DNA from: Tenacibaculum sp. MAR_2009_124
Lineage (GTDB): Bacteria > Bacteroidota > Bacteroidia > Flavobacteriales > Flavobacteriaceae
Length of the DNA stretch: 64,000 nucleotides
Direction: 5' to 3'
Assembly (NCBI RefSeq): GCF_900105455.1
Contig: NZ_FNSF01000001.1
Coordinates: 1,121,001 to 1,185,000, forward strand
In this document: piece by piece, positions 50,001 through 58,997 of the stretch
How the letters are laid out: the number at the start of each line of letters is the position of its first letter
Position numbering within the stretch: the stretch's first letter is position 1
Translations under genes and position numbers: made by a program
The notes under the pieces: model-generated
Databases searched by the model: none
What the model was told of the DNA's origin: nothing
What the model saw: the letters and a program-made list of their open reading frames with translations, nothing else

Positions 50001-51347
50001 ATGAAAACACTATTCAATATCTTAATTTTTATAATAATACTAATTCAAAGTACAGTATTTGCTCAAGAAGATACCCTAAACCTAATAAACGATAAGTACA
50101 CACCTATACTAAAAGAACAAAATAAAGGTTTGGCTATACTTGTAAAAAAGAACAATAAGATAAGTACGTCAAGTATTGGAAACTTCAGTTTAAATGAAAA
50201 TAGTGTTTTTAATATTGGAAGTGCAACGAAAACATTTACTTCAATTTTAATATTGCAGGAAGTAGAAAAAGGAACTTTAAAATTATCAGATACGATTGGT
50301 AAATTTTTAAAACCAATTAAAAACATTGATAGTTCTATTACTTTAAAGCAACTACTGACACATGAAACAGGCTTGGATGAGATTATAGGAGAAAATATTT
50401 TGGAAATATTCTTTTCGAAAGCAGATTCACTATACACTCAAAATTTATTTAAGTTAGTTGAAAAGCGAAATATAGAAAAGATTGGAACTTTTGATTATTG
50501 TAATACAAACTACTTTCTTTTAGGGAGAATACTTGAAAAAATTACAGATGAGAACTACTTTGATTTACTTAGAAAACGAATTATAGCCCCTTTAGGGTTA
50601 AAAAACACACATCCTTATTTGCATAAAAACTTGCCAAATTTAGCAGCTCCTTATCACGATGGAAAAGATGTTAGTAATTATTTAGATTATAAGTTTTTTG
50701 CCAACATTGCCTACTCCGCAGGTAGCATGGCTTCTACTCTATCGGATATGGAAATATTTTATAGCTCACTTTTTCAAACAGAAAAACTATTGAAAAAAGA
50801 AACGCTTCAATTAATCATTGAAGATGGAAATGACACATATGGTTTAGGAATATTTAAGAAAGACTATAACGGAAAGAAATATGTAAATCATGGAGGAAAC
50901 AATATTGGTTATGCTTTTCGAAATACATACGATATTGAAACAGGGAATCTATTTTTAATATTCTCAAATACCATGAGAATACCTTCAGGGAAAGCTATAA
51001 CGAGCGATCTGTACGCTTATTTGCATAATGAAAAGATTCAGGACTTTGAAGCTGTAAACTTGTCTAATTTTAAAGACATAACAGGTAAGTATTTATTAAA
51101 GGAAGCCAATTTAGTCTTAGAGATAAAACGAGAAAACAAGAAGTTATATCTAATTGTTGAAGCACAGGGGGGCAAAAGTGAATTAGCTCAAAAATCGAAA
51201 GACACTTTATACGATACAACTGTAGGAGCCTCTTTAACTAAAATTATCGGAAGCTTAAATAGTTTAACCTTCAAGCAAAATGGATTTACAACTACAATTA
51301 CCAAGATCTCTTCAGAAAACAGTACTAGTTTAACATCTAAAAAATAA
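50001..51347 (+). CDS. Secreted beta-lactamase-like serine hydrolase, 448 residues
   Basis: Start at 50001 (MKTLFNILIFIIILIQSTVF, signal peptide ending AQ), preferred over an ATG 27 bases upstream. Class C/penicillin-binding-type motifs: Ser74-x-x-Lys77 in GSATKT, Tyr166-Cys-Asn in DYCNTNY, and HGG at 297 in YVNHGGNNIGY. The C-terminal 90 residues form a beta domain seen in similar peptidases. It could be a D-amino-acid or beta-lactam-like peptidase or an esterase. Five bases separate it from the ABC ATPase gene, so it belongs to a three-gene exporter operon. Confidence 0.85.
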   Translation: MKTLFNILIFIIILIQSTVFAQEDTLNLINDKYTPILKEQNKGLAILVKKNNKISTSSIGNFSLNENSVFNIGSATKTFTSILILQEVEKGTLKLSDTIGKFLKPIKNIDSSITLKQLLTHETGLDEIIGENILEIFFSKADSLYTQNLFKLVEKRNIEKIGTFDYCNTNYFLLGRILEKITDENYFDLLRKRIIAPLGLKNTHPYLHKNLPNLAAPYHDGKDVSNYLDYKFFANIAYSAGSMASTLSDMEIFYSSLFQTEKLLKKETLQLIIEDGNDTYGLGIFKKDYNGKKYVNHGGNNIGYAFRNTYDIETGNLFLIFSNTMRIPSGKAITSDLYAYLHNEKIQDFEAVNLSNFKDITGKYLLKEANLVLEIKRENKKLYLIVEAQGGKSELAQKSKDTLYDTTVGASLTKIIGSLNSLTFKQNGFTTTITKISSENSTSLTSKK

Positions 51348-51352
51348 AAGTT

Positions 51353-52216
51353 ATGCAATTAGAAATTCAAAATGTATCAAAGAAATACAATAAGAATAAA
51401 TATGGGTTGAAAGATTTTTCAATCAATATTGAAAAGGGAATCTTAGGTTTATTAGGTCCCAATGGTGCTGGAAAATCTACATTATTAAAAATGATTGCTA
51501 CTGTCAGTAAACCCACCGATGGAATTATTAGCTTAAACAAAAACAATATTTTAAAAGATGCAAATTATATGCGAAAGCAACTAGGTTTTTTACCTCAAGA
51601 CTTCGGTGTGTATCCTAACTTAAATGCATACGAGTTTTTAGAATATATGGCGGCCATAAAAGGCATTGGTGGTAAGAATTTAAAGGATAAAATTGAATTG
51701 TTATTGGAAGGACTGAATTTAATTGAGGTTGCCAATAAACCGATCGGAAGTTATTCAGGAGGAATGAAACAACGTATAGGTATTGCTCAAGCTTTATTAA
51801 ATGACCCTAAAATTGTGATTTTCGATGAGCCTACCGTTGGTTTAGATCCAGAAGAGCGTGTTCGGTTTAGGAACTTGATTTCTGACTTAGCCAATGATTG
51901 TATTGTCATTTTATCATCTCACATAGTTTCTGATATTGATACAGTCGCAGATACAATCGCCGTGATGAAAAATGGCGAATTGCTCTTTCATGGAAATCAA
52001 AGAAGTATTATAAAGCAAATGGAAAATAAAGTTTTTGAAATATCTATTAAAAAAGAAGAGTTCATTGACTTTAAATCAAAATATAAAGTAGTAAGTACGT
52101 CTCGTCAGGATAAGCAATTACTCGTTCGTTATATATCAGATATTCCTTCAGAAAACTCCATTAAGAAAACGGCAAATTTGGAGGATGCGTATTTAAATCT
52201 AACCAAAGCCAATTAA
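51353..52216 (+). CDS. ABC transporter ATPase, 287 residues
   Basis: Walker A GPNGAGKST near 35-43, signature SGGMKQR near 137, Walker B IVIFDEPTVGLDP near 155-167, H-loop SSHIVSD near 193. It is a close paralogue of the ATPase at 36354-37220 along its whole length, including the C-terminal domain. It lies between the serine hydrolase and the permease in one operon and should power export through the permease encoded 12 bases downstream. Confidence 0.92.
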   Translation: MQLEIQNVSKKYNKNKYGLKDFSINIEKGILGLLGPNGAGKSTLLKMIATVSKPTDGIISLNKNNILKDANYMRKQLGFLPQDFGVYPNLNAYEFLEYMAAIKGIGGKNLKDKIELLLEGLNLIEVANKPIGSYSGGMKQRIGIAQALLNDPKIVIFDEPTVGLDPEERVRFRNLISDLANDCIVILSSHIVSDIDTVADTIAVMKNGELLFHGNQRSIIKQMENKVFEISIKKEEFIDFKSKYKVVSTSRQDKQLLVRYISDIPSENSIKKTANLEDAYLNLTKAN

Positions 52217-52228
52217 AATAAATAAGAA

Positions 52229-53776
52229 ATGAAACAACTTTATCATATTGTAAAACTAGATTATTTACAGAGAACTCGAAGTTATTCCTTTTTGATTACA
52301 CTCTGTTTAACATTAGCAATAGCATACACGTTTATTCCCCATCCTAATGCAAATTATTCTACCATTAGAGTAGCAGATTATGTGGGATTTTACAACTCTG
52401 CTTGGATTGGAAATGTAACAGCGGTAATGACGAGTGTGTTTTTATCTTTGATAGGCTTTTATTTGGTGAATACGGGTATTAAAAAAGATGGTGAAACTAA
52501 AGTTGGGCAAATTATAGCCTCAACTCAAATCAAAAACAGTGCATACTTGATAACCAAAGCTCTAAGTAATTTTTTAGTACTCTCTACAATTGTAGTTATC
52601 GTATTCATTATGAGTCTGATTCTTTTTACCTTATACAATAATGGCTATTCATTTGAATTGAGACATTTTATAAAGCCTTATTTACTGATCACGGTTCCTG
52701 CCATCTTTTTAGTATCGGTTATCGCAGTAGTTTTTGAAATACTTTTTGGAAAATATACCGTCATTCAAAATGTAGGTTTTTTCTTTTTATTTACGGCTGT
52801 CATGAGCTTTAATACACAAAATGAAAATTACTTTTCCTTTGATCCCTTTGGAAATCAAATAGTCGTTCACCAAATAGAACAAGATGTAAAAGCTATGATT
52901 AATCAAGATGAAAATATAAACTTATCTGTAGGTTACATCATTGGTGATAAAACAAAAATTCAAAAGTTTCAATTTAATGGCGTCGATTTTCCAATATCTT
53001 TTATCGTGAGTCGATTTATTTGGATAGGCTTTGGAACTCTATTAATATTTGTAGTCTCGCTATTTTTTCATCGTTTTGATAACAAAAGAATCGCTTCCAA
53101 TAAAAGAACTATTAGTGGAACAGTTTCATCAAAAGGAAGCAACAGTATTAGTTTGCTAACATTACCTTCGGTATCTTATAATGGCAATATACTTCCCATT
53201 TTAAAAACGGAAATTCTATTGTTATTTAGAAAAGGTAAAAAATGGCTATGGATATTGAATATTATTGGCATGATCCTCTTAGCCGTTTTACCCCTAAAAA
53301 TAGCTCATCAGATAGTACTACCAATACTTTGGTTTTTACAAGTATCAAGACTATCCGATCTTACGATTAAAGAAACAATAAACAATGTACATTATTTCAC
53401 ATTCACAAGTTACAACCCTATTAAAAGGTTGTTGTTCGCACAACTACTTTCAGGATTTATATTAATGCTGACCTTAGCATTGCCTTTAGTAATTCGACTC
53501 GGAGTTGAAGGAAACCTTATGGCTGTATGTTCTGTCTTTCTGGGAAGTATTCTTTTGGTTTTATTCTCAAGTATCCTTGGATTATTCTCTAAAGGAAAGA
53601 AACTATTCGAAGTATTGTTCTTTTTTATCACTTATTTAGTAGTAAATGGAATGACATTTTTAGATTATTATGGCGGATTTCAACATGATAAAATGTATAT
53701 ACCCTGGATAACTTCGTTAGTATTGTTTTTAAGCTTGGGTAATGTGTTAAAGCGAAAACAGGAGTTAAATCGATAA
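52229..53776 (+). CDS. ABC-2 type permease, 515 residues
   Basis: About 12 membrane helices, in two sets (about 20-210 and 260-510), with a periplasmic segment at about 215-255 (QIVVHQIEQDVKAMINQDEN). The overall order matches the membrane half of the permease-peptidase fusion at 32867, but the M1 domain is absent. The serine hydrolase at the head of the operon may take the place of that peptidase. Substrate unknown. A bidirectional terminator follows. Confidence 0.85.
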   Translation: MKQLYHIVKLDYLQRTRSYSFLITLCLTLAIAYTFIPHPNANYSTIRVADYVGFYNSAWIGNVTAVMTSVFLSLIGFYLVNTGIKKDGETKVGQIIASTQIKNSAYLITKALSNFLVLSTIVVIVFIMSLILFTLYNNGYSFELRHFIKPYLLITVPAIFLVSVIAVVFEILFGKYTVIQNVGFFFLFTAVMSFNTQNENYFSFDPFGNQIVVHQIEQDVKAMINQDENINLSVGYIIGDKTKIQKFQFNGVDFPISFIVSRFIWIGFGTLLIFVVSLFFHRFDNKRIASNKRTISGTVSSKGSNSISLLTLPSVSYNGNILPILKTEILLLFRKGKKWLWILNIIGMILLAVLPLKIAHQIVLPILWFLQVSRLSDLTIKETINNVHYFTFTSYNPIKRLLFAQLLSGFILMLTLALPLVIRLGVEGNLMAVCSVFLGSILLVLFSSILGLFSKGKKLFEVLFFFITYLVVNGMTFLDYYGGFQHDKMYIPWITSLVLFLSLGNVLKRKQELNR

Positions 53777-53783
53777 CAACTTA

Positions 53784-53820
53784 TAATTGGAGTATTTAAT
53801 GATGTTGAATACTCCAATTA
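53784..53820. terminator. Bidirectional terminator between convergent operons
   Basis: TAATTGGAGTATT (53784-53796) and AATACTCCAATTA (53808-53820), 13 perfect pairs with an 11-base loop. It lies between the permease gene and the convergent regulator gene, and its right arm covers the regulator stop codon. Flanking T/A runs are short. Confidence 0.65.
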
Positions 53821-54591
53821 TCTATCTAACCAACGTTTAAATAGGGCTGCTTTATCTTTACCAATAATCACATCTTCGTTGTGTACGGGGTCTGTTTCCA
53901 GCTTTAATTTTCCATTAAAATAAGAATGTACTCGCTTAATACTGTTAATGTTGATAATGATTTGACGATTTAGTTTAAAAAAGTAATCAGGATCTAACTG
54001 CTCTTTTAAGTTTTCTAAGGAAAAGTTAACAGGATATTCTCGTTTTTCGAAGGTTACCGCAAATGTTACCCCTTGCATACTATAGAAATATGCTATTTCA
54101 TTTACTGATACTTTTAAAAATGAGTCATTCGATTGAATTAAAAAGCGTTTACGATATTCCTTTTGCTTATTACCTATAATGGAGGCTAGTTTTTCATAAT
54201 CTACGATTGCAGTTCTTTCTTGAACAATATTACTTTGATGCTTTTGAAATTTATTAAGTGCCATTTGCAGCTCTTCTTCTTCAATGGGTTTTAATAAGTA
54301 ATCTAAACTATTCACTTTGAAGGCTTGTATGGCATATTCGTCATATGCTGTAGTAAATATAATTTGACTATTGACCTCTACTTGTTTGAAAATTTCAAAA
54401 CTAAGTCCATCTGATAACTGTATGTCCAATAAAATAATCTCTGGATGCTTATTGTTTTGTAACCAATTAACAGCCGATTTAATACTGTTCAAACAAGTAA
54501 TAACCTCGGTATTAATGGAGATTTCCTTTAGAGTTTCCTTTAACAAACGTTGTGCAGGTATTTCGTCTTCTATTATTAGTATTTCTATCAT
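53818..54591 (-). CDS. LytTR-family response regulator, 257 residues (pair 5)
   Basis: Receiver 1-120 with acidic IEDEI, Asp56 in IILLDIQLSD and Lys near 104 (LLKPIEE). LytTR domain about 150-257 (RFLIQSNDSFLKVSVNEIAY, FFKLNRQIIINI). The start MIEILIIEDE at 54591 is preferred to a Met 12 bases upstream, because the receiver begins there and the kinase stop then does not overlap. The closest relative in the window is regulator 1. Confidence 0.9.
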   Translation of the reverse strand: MIEILIIEDEIPAQRLLKETLKEISINTEVITCLNSIKSAVNWLQNNKHPEIILLDIQLSDGLSFEIFKQVEVNSQIIFTTAYDEYAIQAFKVNSLDYLLKPIEEEELQMALNKFQKHQSNIVQERTAIVDYEKLASIIGNKQKEYRKRFLIQSNDSFLKVSVNEIAYFYSMQGVTFAVTFEKREYPVNFSLENLKEQLDPDYFFKLNRQIIININSIKRVHSYFNGKLKLETDPVHNEDVIIGKDKAALFKRWLDR

Positions 54592-54592
54592 A

Positions 54593-55633
54593 TTATTGAT
54601 CAATTAATGGAATAGTTACGTTAAACTTTCCGTTATTTTCTCCGAAATTAAAACCTTCTTTCTTCAAAAGTTCAAAACGTTTACTTAAATTGATTAATCC
54701 TGTATATGTTGATTCCACTTCACCATGAATAGGTTGAATATTATTACTAATTATTAATGTGTTTTCGCCAGTTTCATTAATTTGAATATGCAATATATTT
54801 TCTTCATTAGCAACATTATGCTTTATAGCATTTTCAATAAGGATTTGTAAAGTTAATGGAGGCATTTTTAAGTACTTGGCGCTTTCTGAAATTGTCACTT
54901 CATAATTAAGGGCCTCTCCTAACCTAACCTTATGCAAAAAAATAAATGAATCTATAAAAGTGAGTTCTTCTTTTAACGAAATTAAATCGTAATTTTTACT
55001 TTGTAAAACATATCTATATACTTTAGACAATTTACGTGTAAATTCAACTGCTGTCTTTGGATTGTGTTTTATTTCTGCTATTAAAACATTTAGACTATTG
55101 AATAGAAAGTGTGGATTTACTTGATTTTGTAGAACTCTGTATTCTGCTTTAAGTTTTTCTTGTTTATAATATTCTGCCTCTAGTAATGACCTTTGAGACT
55201 GTTTGAAAAAATTTATGGTAACAGAAATTCCAATAAAAACTAACAGAAAGATAATAGATCCTACAAATATAATTACAGGTGCTCGAGGATAAATAAATGA
55301 CTCATCATTTAGGTAATACCAAGCGGTGAAAGGAATTATAATGGAAACGATTGCCCAAGAAAAAATTAGAGAAACTTGCGTTAATAATCGTTTTTTAGGA
55401 AAGTGAAACCATGGAAGTTTCTTATTTAAATAGCCATCAAAAAACAAACTACCTTCAACATTCAGATTAAAAAAAAAGAGATATAGTAACGCGAAGAATT
55501 CTTTTGGAATTCCTGATTTAGGTTCAAATTTTATGTTAGAAGGCATTACGTAGGTAACTAATTTCATGACACATATTGCATATATTGAAACCAATACGAT
55601 GCGAACAATACCTCTTTTTATATTTTTACTCAT
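54593..55633 (-). CDS. LytS-type histidine kinase, 346 residues (pair 5)
   Basis: Four membrane helices (about 10-28, 48-66, 85-108, 120-143), then a coiled region and His175 in VNPHFLFNSLNVL. ATP-binding motifs are LIENAIKHN near 270 and TGLINLSKRF near 318. It is followed by its regulator with a one-base gap. The neighbours upstream on the same strand are two secreted proteins and the tripartite export operon, the probable targets. Confidence 0.88.
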   Translation of the reverse strand: MSKNIKRGIVRIVLVSIYAICVMKLVTYVMPSNIKFEPKSGIPKEFFALLYLFFFNLNVEGSLFFDGYLNKKLPWFHFPKKRLLTQVSLIFSWAIVSIIIPFTAWYYLNDESFIYPRAPVIIFVGSIIFLLVFIGISVTINFFKQSQRSLLEAEYYKQEKLKAEYRVLQNQVNPHFLFNSLNVLIAEIKHNPKTAVEFTRKLSKVYRYVLQSKNYDLISLKEELTFIDSFIFLHKVRLGEALNYEVTISESAKYLKMPPLTLQILIENAIKHNVANEENILHIQINETGENTLIISNNIQPIHGEVESTYTGLINLSKRFELLKKEGFNFGENNGKFNVTIPLIDQ

Positions 55634-55671
55634 TTCAATTTATAACAAAATGTCTTTAGAAAGATATTGAA

Positions 55672-56607
55672 TTATTTTCTTTTACTAGGAATGTAAACAA
55701 TGCCTATATTGAAAAAAGAAGCTCCTTTAGAATCTACTTCGAGTGTATTACCAGCAATATCTACAAAATTATATTTTCTATTCGTACTAATGCCTCCATA
55801 AGCTTCTGCACGAAATCCTTTTGCAAAATTATATTGCGTCAAAATACCAAGGTTTGTACGAGAATAATTGATCTTATTTACATTATTTAAGTTATTATCT
55901 GATACATTAAAATTAGCACCATCACTATTATATTTTACACCAAGAGCTAATTTATTATTGGCTAATAGTGAATATGTATATTTCAAGTTTACAGGTAATA
56001 ATGCATTCACTTGATGTTTATTCTTTTTATAGTTTAAACTTACTAAAGGAATAACTCTGGATTCCCCAAAGCGTGAACTTTGAGCAATACCCGCTCCAAT
56101 TTTTAACCTTTCATGAATTGTCCTAGTCGCTAAAATTGCTCCTTGAAAAAGAAAATCGTCTGAGCTTAATGATTCCTCAAAATCAGAGGCTAATGAAGGT
56201 CTGAGATTAATCGCTAGGCCCCATTTATCATTGAACTGATGTAAAATAGTAAGTTGATAATATAATTCCTGTAGTTTTTTATTATAAGAATCAAGTGATG
56301 TTAAAGGCAAATTGTACATATTGGCTTCAACAAACGCATATCCTACTCCATTTATTAGAGTTGTCTGTTTATTCTTCAATAACGTCGGAATATTCAAATA
56401 AACTCCAAATTCTTGAAATGCTATTTCCTGTCCATCTGTAACATCTTTTATCGCCGCTCTTTGATAATTATTGTACTGAAGTCCTGCTAATCTAAACTCT
56501 TGAGCTTCTGTTTTGAAAATAATAGCAAAACAGGCAAAGTTAAAGGCAATTAGCTTTGTAATTACCTTCCTTTCTAAATTAATATTTATGATTCCTTTTT
56601 TGTCCAT
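55672..56607 (-). CDS. Outer-membrane beta-barrel protein, DUF6268-like, 311 residues
   Basis: The hydrophobic stretch LIAFNFACFAIIFKTEAQ at about 18-36 is a signal peptide after a long charged head, so the true start may be the Met further in or the gene may rely on the 22-base overlap with the gene before it. The body shows alternating strands (QELYYQLTILHQFNDKWGLA, LKIGAGIAQSSRFGESRVIP, YSRTNLGILTQYNFAKGFRA), and the end (SFFNIGIVYIPSKRK) is the last strand region. The DUF6268 assignment is from memory. Function unknown; probably a small envelope barrel expressed with its DUF2147-type neighbour and kinase pair 5. Confidence 0.6.
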   Translation of the reverse strand: MDKKGIININLERKVITKLIAFNFACFAIIFKTEAQEFRLAGLQYNNYQRAAIKDVTDGQEIAFQEFGVYLNIPTLLKNKQTTLINGVGYAFVEANMYNLPLTSLDSYNKKLQELYYQLTILHQFNDKWGLAINLRPSLASDFEESLSSDDFLFQGAILATRTIHERLKIGAGIAQSSRFGESRVIPLVSLNYKKNKHQVNALLPVNLKYTYSLLANNKLALGVKYNSDGANFNVSDNNLNNVNKINYSRTNLGILTQYNFAKGFRAEAYGGISTNRKYNFVDIAGNTLEVDSKGASFFNIGIVYIPSKRK

Positions 56608-56954
56608 TCTATTGTTTTTGAGAAGAATCCTGCCTTCACTTTAACTTCTAGTACATTTTCCTTTGGTGTGAACTCAGCATCATACCATTCCTTCTTTTTT
56701 GGTGAAAATAATTTACCTTTCCATTTTCCATTTTTGCTTTTTAGTTCTTTCACCATCAGTTTTCCTAAAATAACTTTTGGATTATCAGAAGCTATGATCT
56801 TTCCTTCATAATTATTATCGTTTTGTTTCTCAATTTTTATAATGGTATTTTTCTTTCCAAGAACCCATTCTTGTGCTATATCGGTTTGCCCATAGCTAGT
56901 AATGCTTGTTACACTAATGAGTAATAAAGTAATAATTGTTTTTAAATATTTCAT
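56586..56954 (-). CDS. Secreted DUF2147-like protein, 122 residues
   Basis: Signal peptide MKYLKTIITLLLISVTSITS followed by YGQ. Mature part of about 100 residues: EWVLGKKNTIIKIEKQNDNN, YEGKIIASDNP, KNGKWKGKLFSPKKKEWYDA and VLEVKVKAGFFSKTIEWTKK, the strand order of the DUF2147 lipocalin-like family. It overlaps the barrel gene by 22 bases, so the two are translationally coupled. Role not known. Confidence 0.65.
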   Translation of the reverse strand: MKYLKTIITLLLISVTSITSYGQTDIAQEWVLGKKNTIIKIEKQNDNNYEGKIIASDNPKVILGKLMVKELKSKNGKWKGKLFSPKKKEWYDAEFTPKENVLEVKVKAGFFSKTIEWTKKES

Positions 56955-57068
56955 GTTTACTGTTGTTTAATTTGCTTACAATTTTAGTCATAATTCAATT
57001 TTATCTAATATTTAAATAGATGAACTCGAATATGTTGTGTTGGAATCGAAATTTGTGACTTAAAGACT

Positions 57069-57743
57069 TTATTGACGAATCAATTCTCCATCTGACAGTT
57101 CGATAATACGATCGCATTTATCAGCGAATTCATCATCATGAGTTACGGCAATAATAGTTTGTCCTCTTTCTTTGGCTAATTCACGAAATACATCAAATAC
57201 GATATCTGTGTTTTTGGAGTCGAGGTTACCCGTAGGTTCATCTCCCATAATAATGGATGGTGAATTAATTAAGGCTCTTGCAATCGCTACACGTTGTTGT
57301 TGCCCTCCAGATATTTTCGAAGCTTTTTTATATTCATTCCCTTTTAAACCTAACAGATGTAAAGACTCAATGGCTTCCGCTTCAATTTCTTTCTTACTCT
57401 TTTTGTTAAGTTTTAGTGCTGGTAACATGACGTTATCGAGAACCGTGAATTCAGGAAGTAAGAAATGAAACTGAAATACAAAACCTATATGCTCATTTCT
57501 GAATTTGGCCAATTGATTTTGAGATAAACCAGTAACTTCCGTATTATTTATTGATATATTACCGTTGTACTGGGTATCCATTGTAGATAAAAGATATAGT
57601 AAAGTGGATTTACCAGAACCCGATTTACCAACGATAGATACAAATTCTCCTTTATGCACATCAAATGAAATATCTTTCAAAACTTGGAACTCTACTGGAT
57701 CGTAGAAGTGTTTGTTGATATTATTTACTGAAATCATATTCAT
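57069..57743 (-). CDS. ABC ATPase of the MacB/LolD type, 224 residues
   Basis: Walker A GKSGSGKST near 40, signature SGGQQQRVAIARAL near 145, Walker B IIMGDEPTGNLDS near 165, H-loop THDD near 200, all canonical. The Q-loop contains QFHFLLPEFTVLDN. The start may be the first or the second Met (MNMISVNNINKHF). Last gene of the operon 61451-57069, 12 bases after the permease. MacB-type ATPases work as mechanotransmitters rather than pumps for membrane lipids or peptides. Confidence 0.92.
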   Translation of the reverse strand: MNMISVNNINKHFYDPVEFQVLKDISFDVHKGEFVSIVGKSGSGKSTLLYLLSTMDTQYNGNISINNTEVTGLSQNQLAKFRNEHIGFVFQFHFLLPEFTVLDNVMLPALKLNKKSKKEIEAEAIESLHLLGLKGNEYKKASKISGGQQQRVAIARALINSPSIIMGDEPTGNLDSKNTDIVFDVFRELAKERGQTIIAVTHDDEFADKCDRIIELSDGELIRQ

Positions 57744-57755
57744 AATTATCTGTTT

Positions 57756-58994
57756 TTATCCTCTTAATATTTCAACTGGATCTACTTTTGATGCTTTACG
57801 AGAGGGGAGATATCCTGCTATTAAAGTGATGATAACTCCAAAGCAAAAAGACAAAACATAATCCTTTGGATTATAAACTACAGGTAAGGTATTATGTGTA
57901 GCTATTTTAAACGGAACAACATCCAATGTTTGAACAATAATATTACCTAAAAACACACCTATAAAGCCACCAATTAGCCCTATCACTATGGATTGTGTTA
58001 AGAAGATTTCAATCACATCTTTTCCGTTGAACCCCATAGCTTTAAGAATAGCAATTTCCTTTATTTTTTCGTTAACAGTCATGTTCATAATATTATAAAT
58101 ACCAAATCCAGCTACGATTAGAATAGTTAAGGAAACTGATATTGCAAGAATATCTCTTAAAATGCTCGAAGAAACTAATTGACTGTTTCCCTCCTGCCAG
58201 GATTCAACTTTATAATCTGTGATTTCACGAACTTTTTTAGCCACTTCGTTAGCATTATTGTAATCATTGGTGTTAACTAAAATGTCCGTAGCATAGCTCT
58301 TATTTTTTGAAAACAACTGCCTTGCAGTTTGAATAGAGACTAATGCACGTGTCATATCCGCTCCTTTAGAACCCGTTTCTATGATTCCAATAATCTTAAA
58401 AGTTTTAGAGATACCATGAGATGTAGATACAGATACAGTATTTCCCGTTTTTACTCCTATTTTTCTAGCTAAGTTGACACCAAGTATAATTCCATCGGAA
58501 CGTTTATCTAATTCGCTCAAACTTCCCTCAATCATATAGCTAGCTGTTTCGAAAAGTTCATTTTCGTTAACCGTATCAATACCAGAAAGAGAAGCATTTG
58601 CTTTAGCTACTCCATTTCTAATAAAAACCGTCTCATTTAACTGAACAGTTACACTGTTTACCTCAGGGATTTCAAAAATCTTTTTTTTAATCTCATCCAC
58701 ATTTTTAATGCCTTCTGTGTATTGAATGTTTTTATTGTTATGAATCATCAATACAGTGTTATTCTCTTTTGGTGCAGATAATATTGAAGAAGTATCGTCT
58801 GTTAAATCGTTAAATACTTTTATATGTGCCATAGAAGTAAAAGTAATTTCAGTTTGTATATTGTTTACTCCGGCCATAAAGCTATTCATAGCGATATACA
58901 TAGATGTACCGAAAGCAACGCTTAATATAGCAACGAGTAACTGCCTAAACCTTGAACTTAACTGAACTTTTGCTATTTTTTGATTGGTGTTCAT
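57756..58994 (-). CDS. ABC permease of the MacB/FtsX type, 412 residues
   Basis: Four membrane helices: one N-terminal (about 16-36, LVAILSVAFGTSMYIAMNSF) and three at the C-terminus (about 285-305, 330-355, 380-400). Between them lies a periplasmic domain (about 40-270) of the MacB-PCD type (LGVNLARKIGVKTGNTVSVS). The terminal PSRKASKVDPVEILRG is the standard FtsX end. Three bases lie between it and the adaptor gene. With adaptor and TolC it should form an envelope-spanning exporter. Confidence 0.92.
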   Translation of the reverse strand: MNTNQKIAKVQLSSRFRQLLVAILSVAFGTSMYIAMNSFMAGVNNIQTEITFTSMAHIKVFNDLTDDTSSILSAPKENNTVLMIHNNKNIQYTEGIKNVDEIKKKIFEIPEVNSVTVQLNETVFIRNGVAKANASLSGIDTVNENELFETASYMIEGSLSELDKRSDGIILGVNLARKIGVKTGNTVSVSTSHGISKTFKIIGIIETGSKGADMTRALVSIQTARQLFSKNKSYATDILVNTNDYNNANEVAKKVREITDYKVESWQEGNSQLVSSSILRDILAISVSLTILIVAGFGIYNIMNMTVNEKIKEIAILKAMGFNGKDVIEIFLTQSIVIGLIGGFIGVFLGNIIVQTLDVVPFKIATHNTLPVVYNPKDYVLSFCFGVIITLIAGYLPSRKASKVDPVEILRG

Positions 58995-58997
58995 GTT

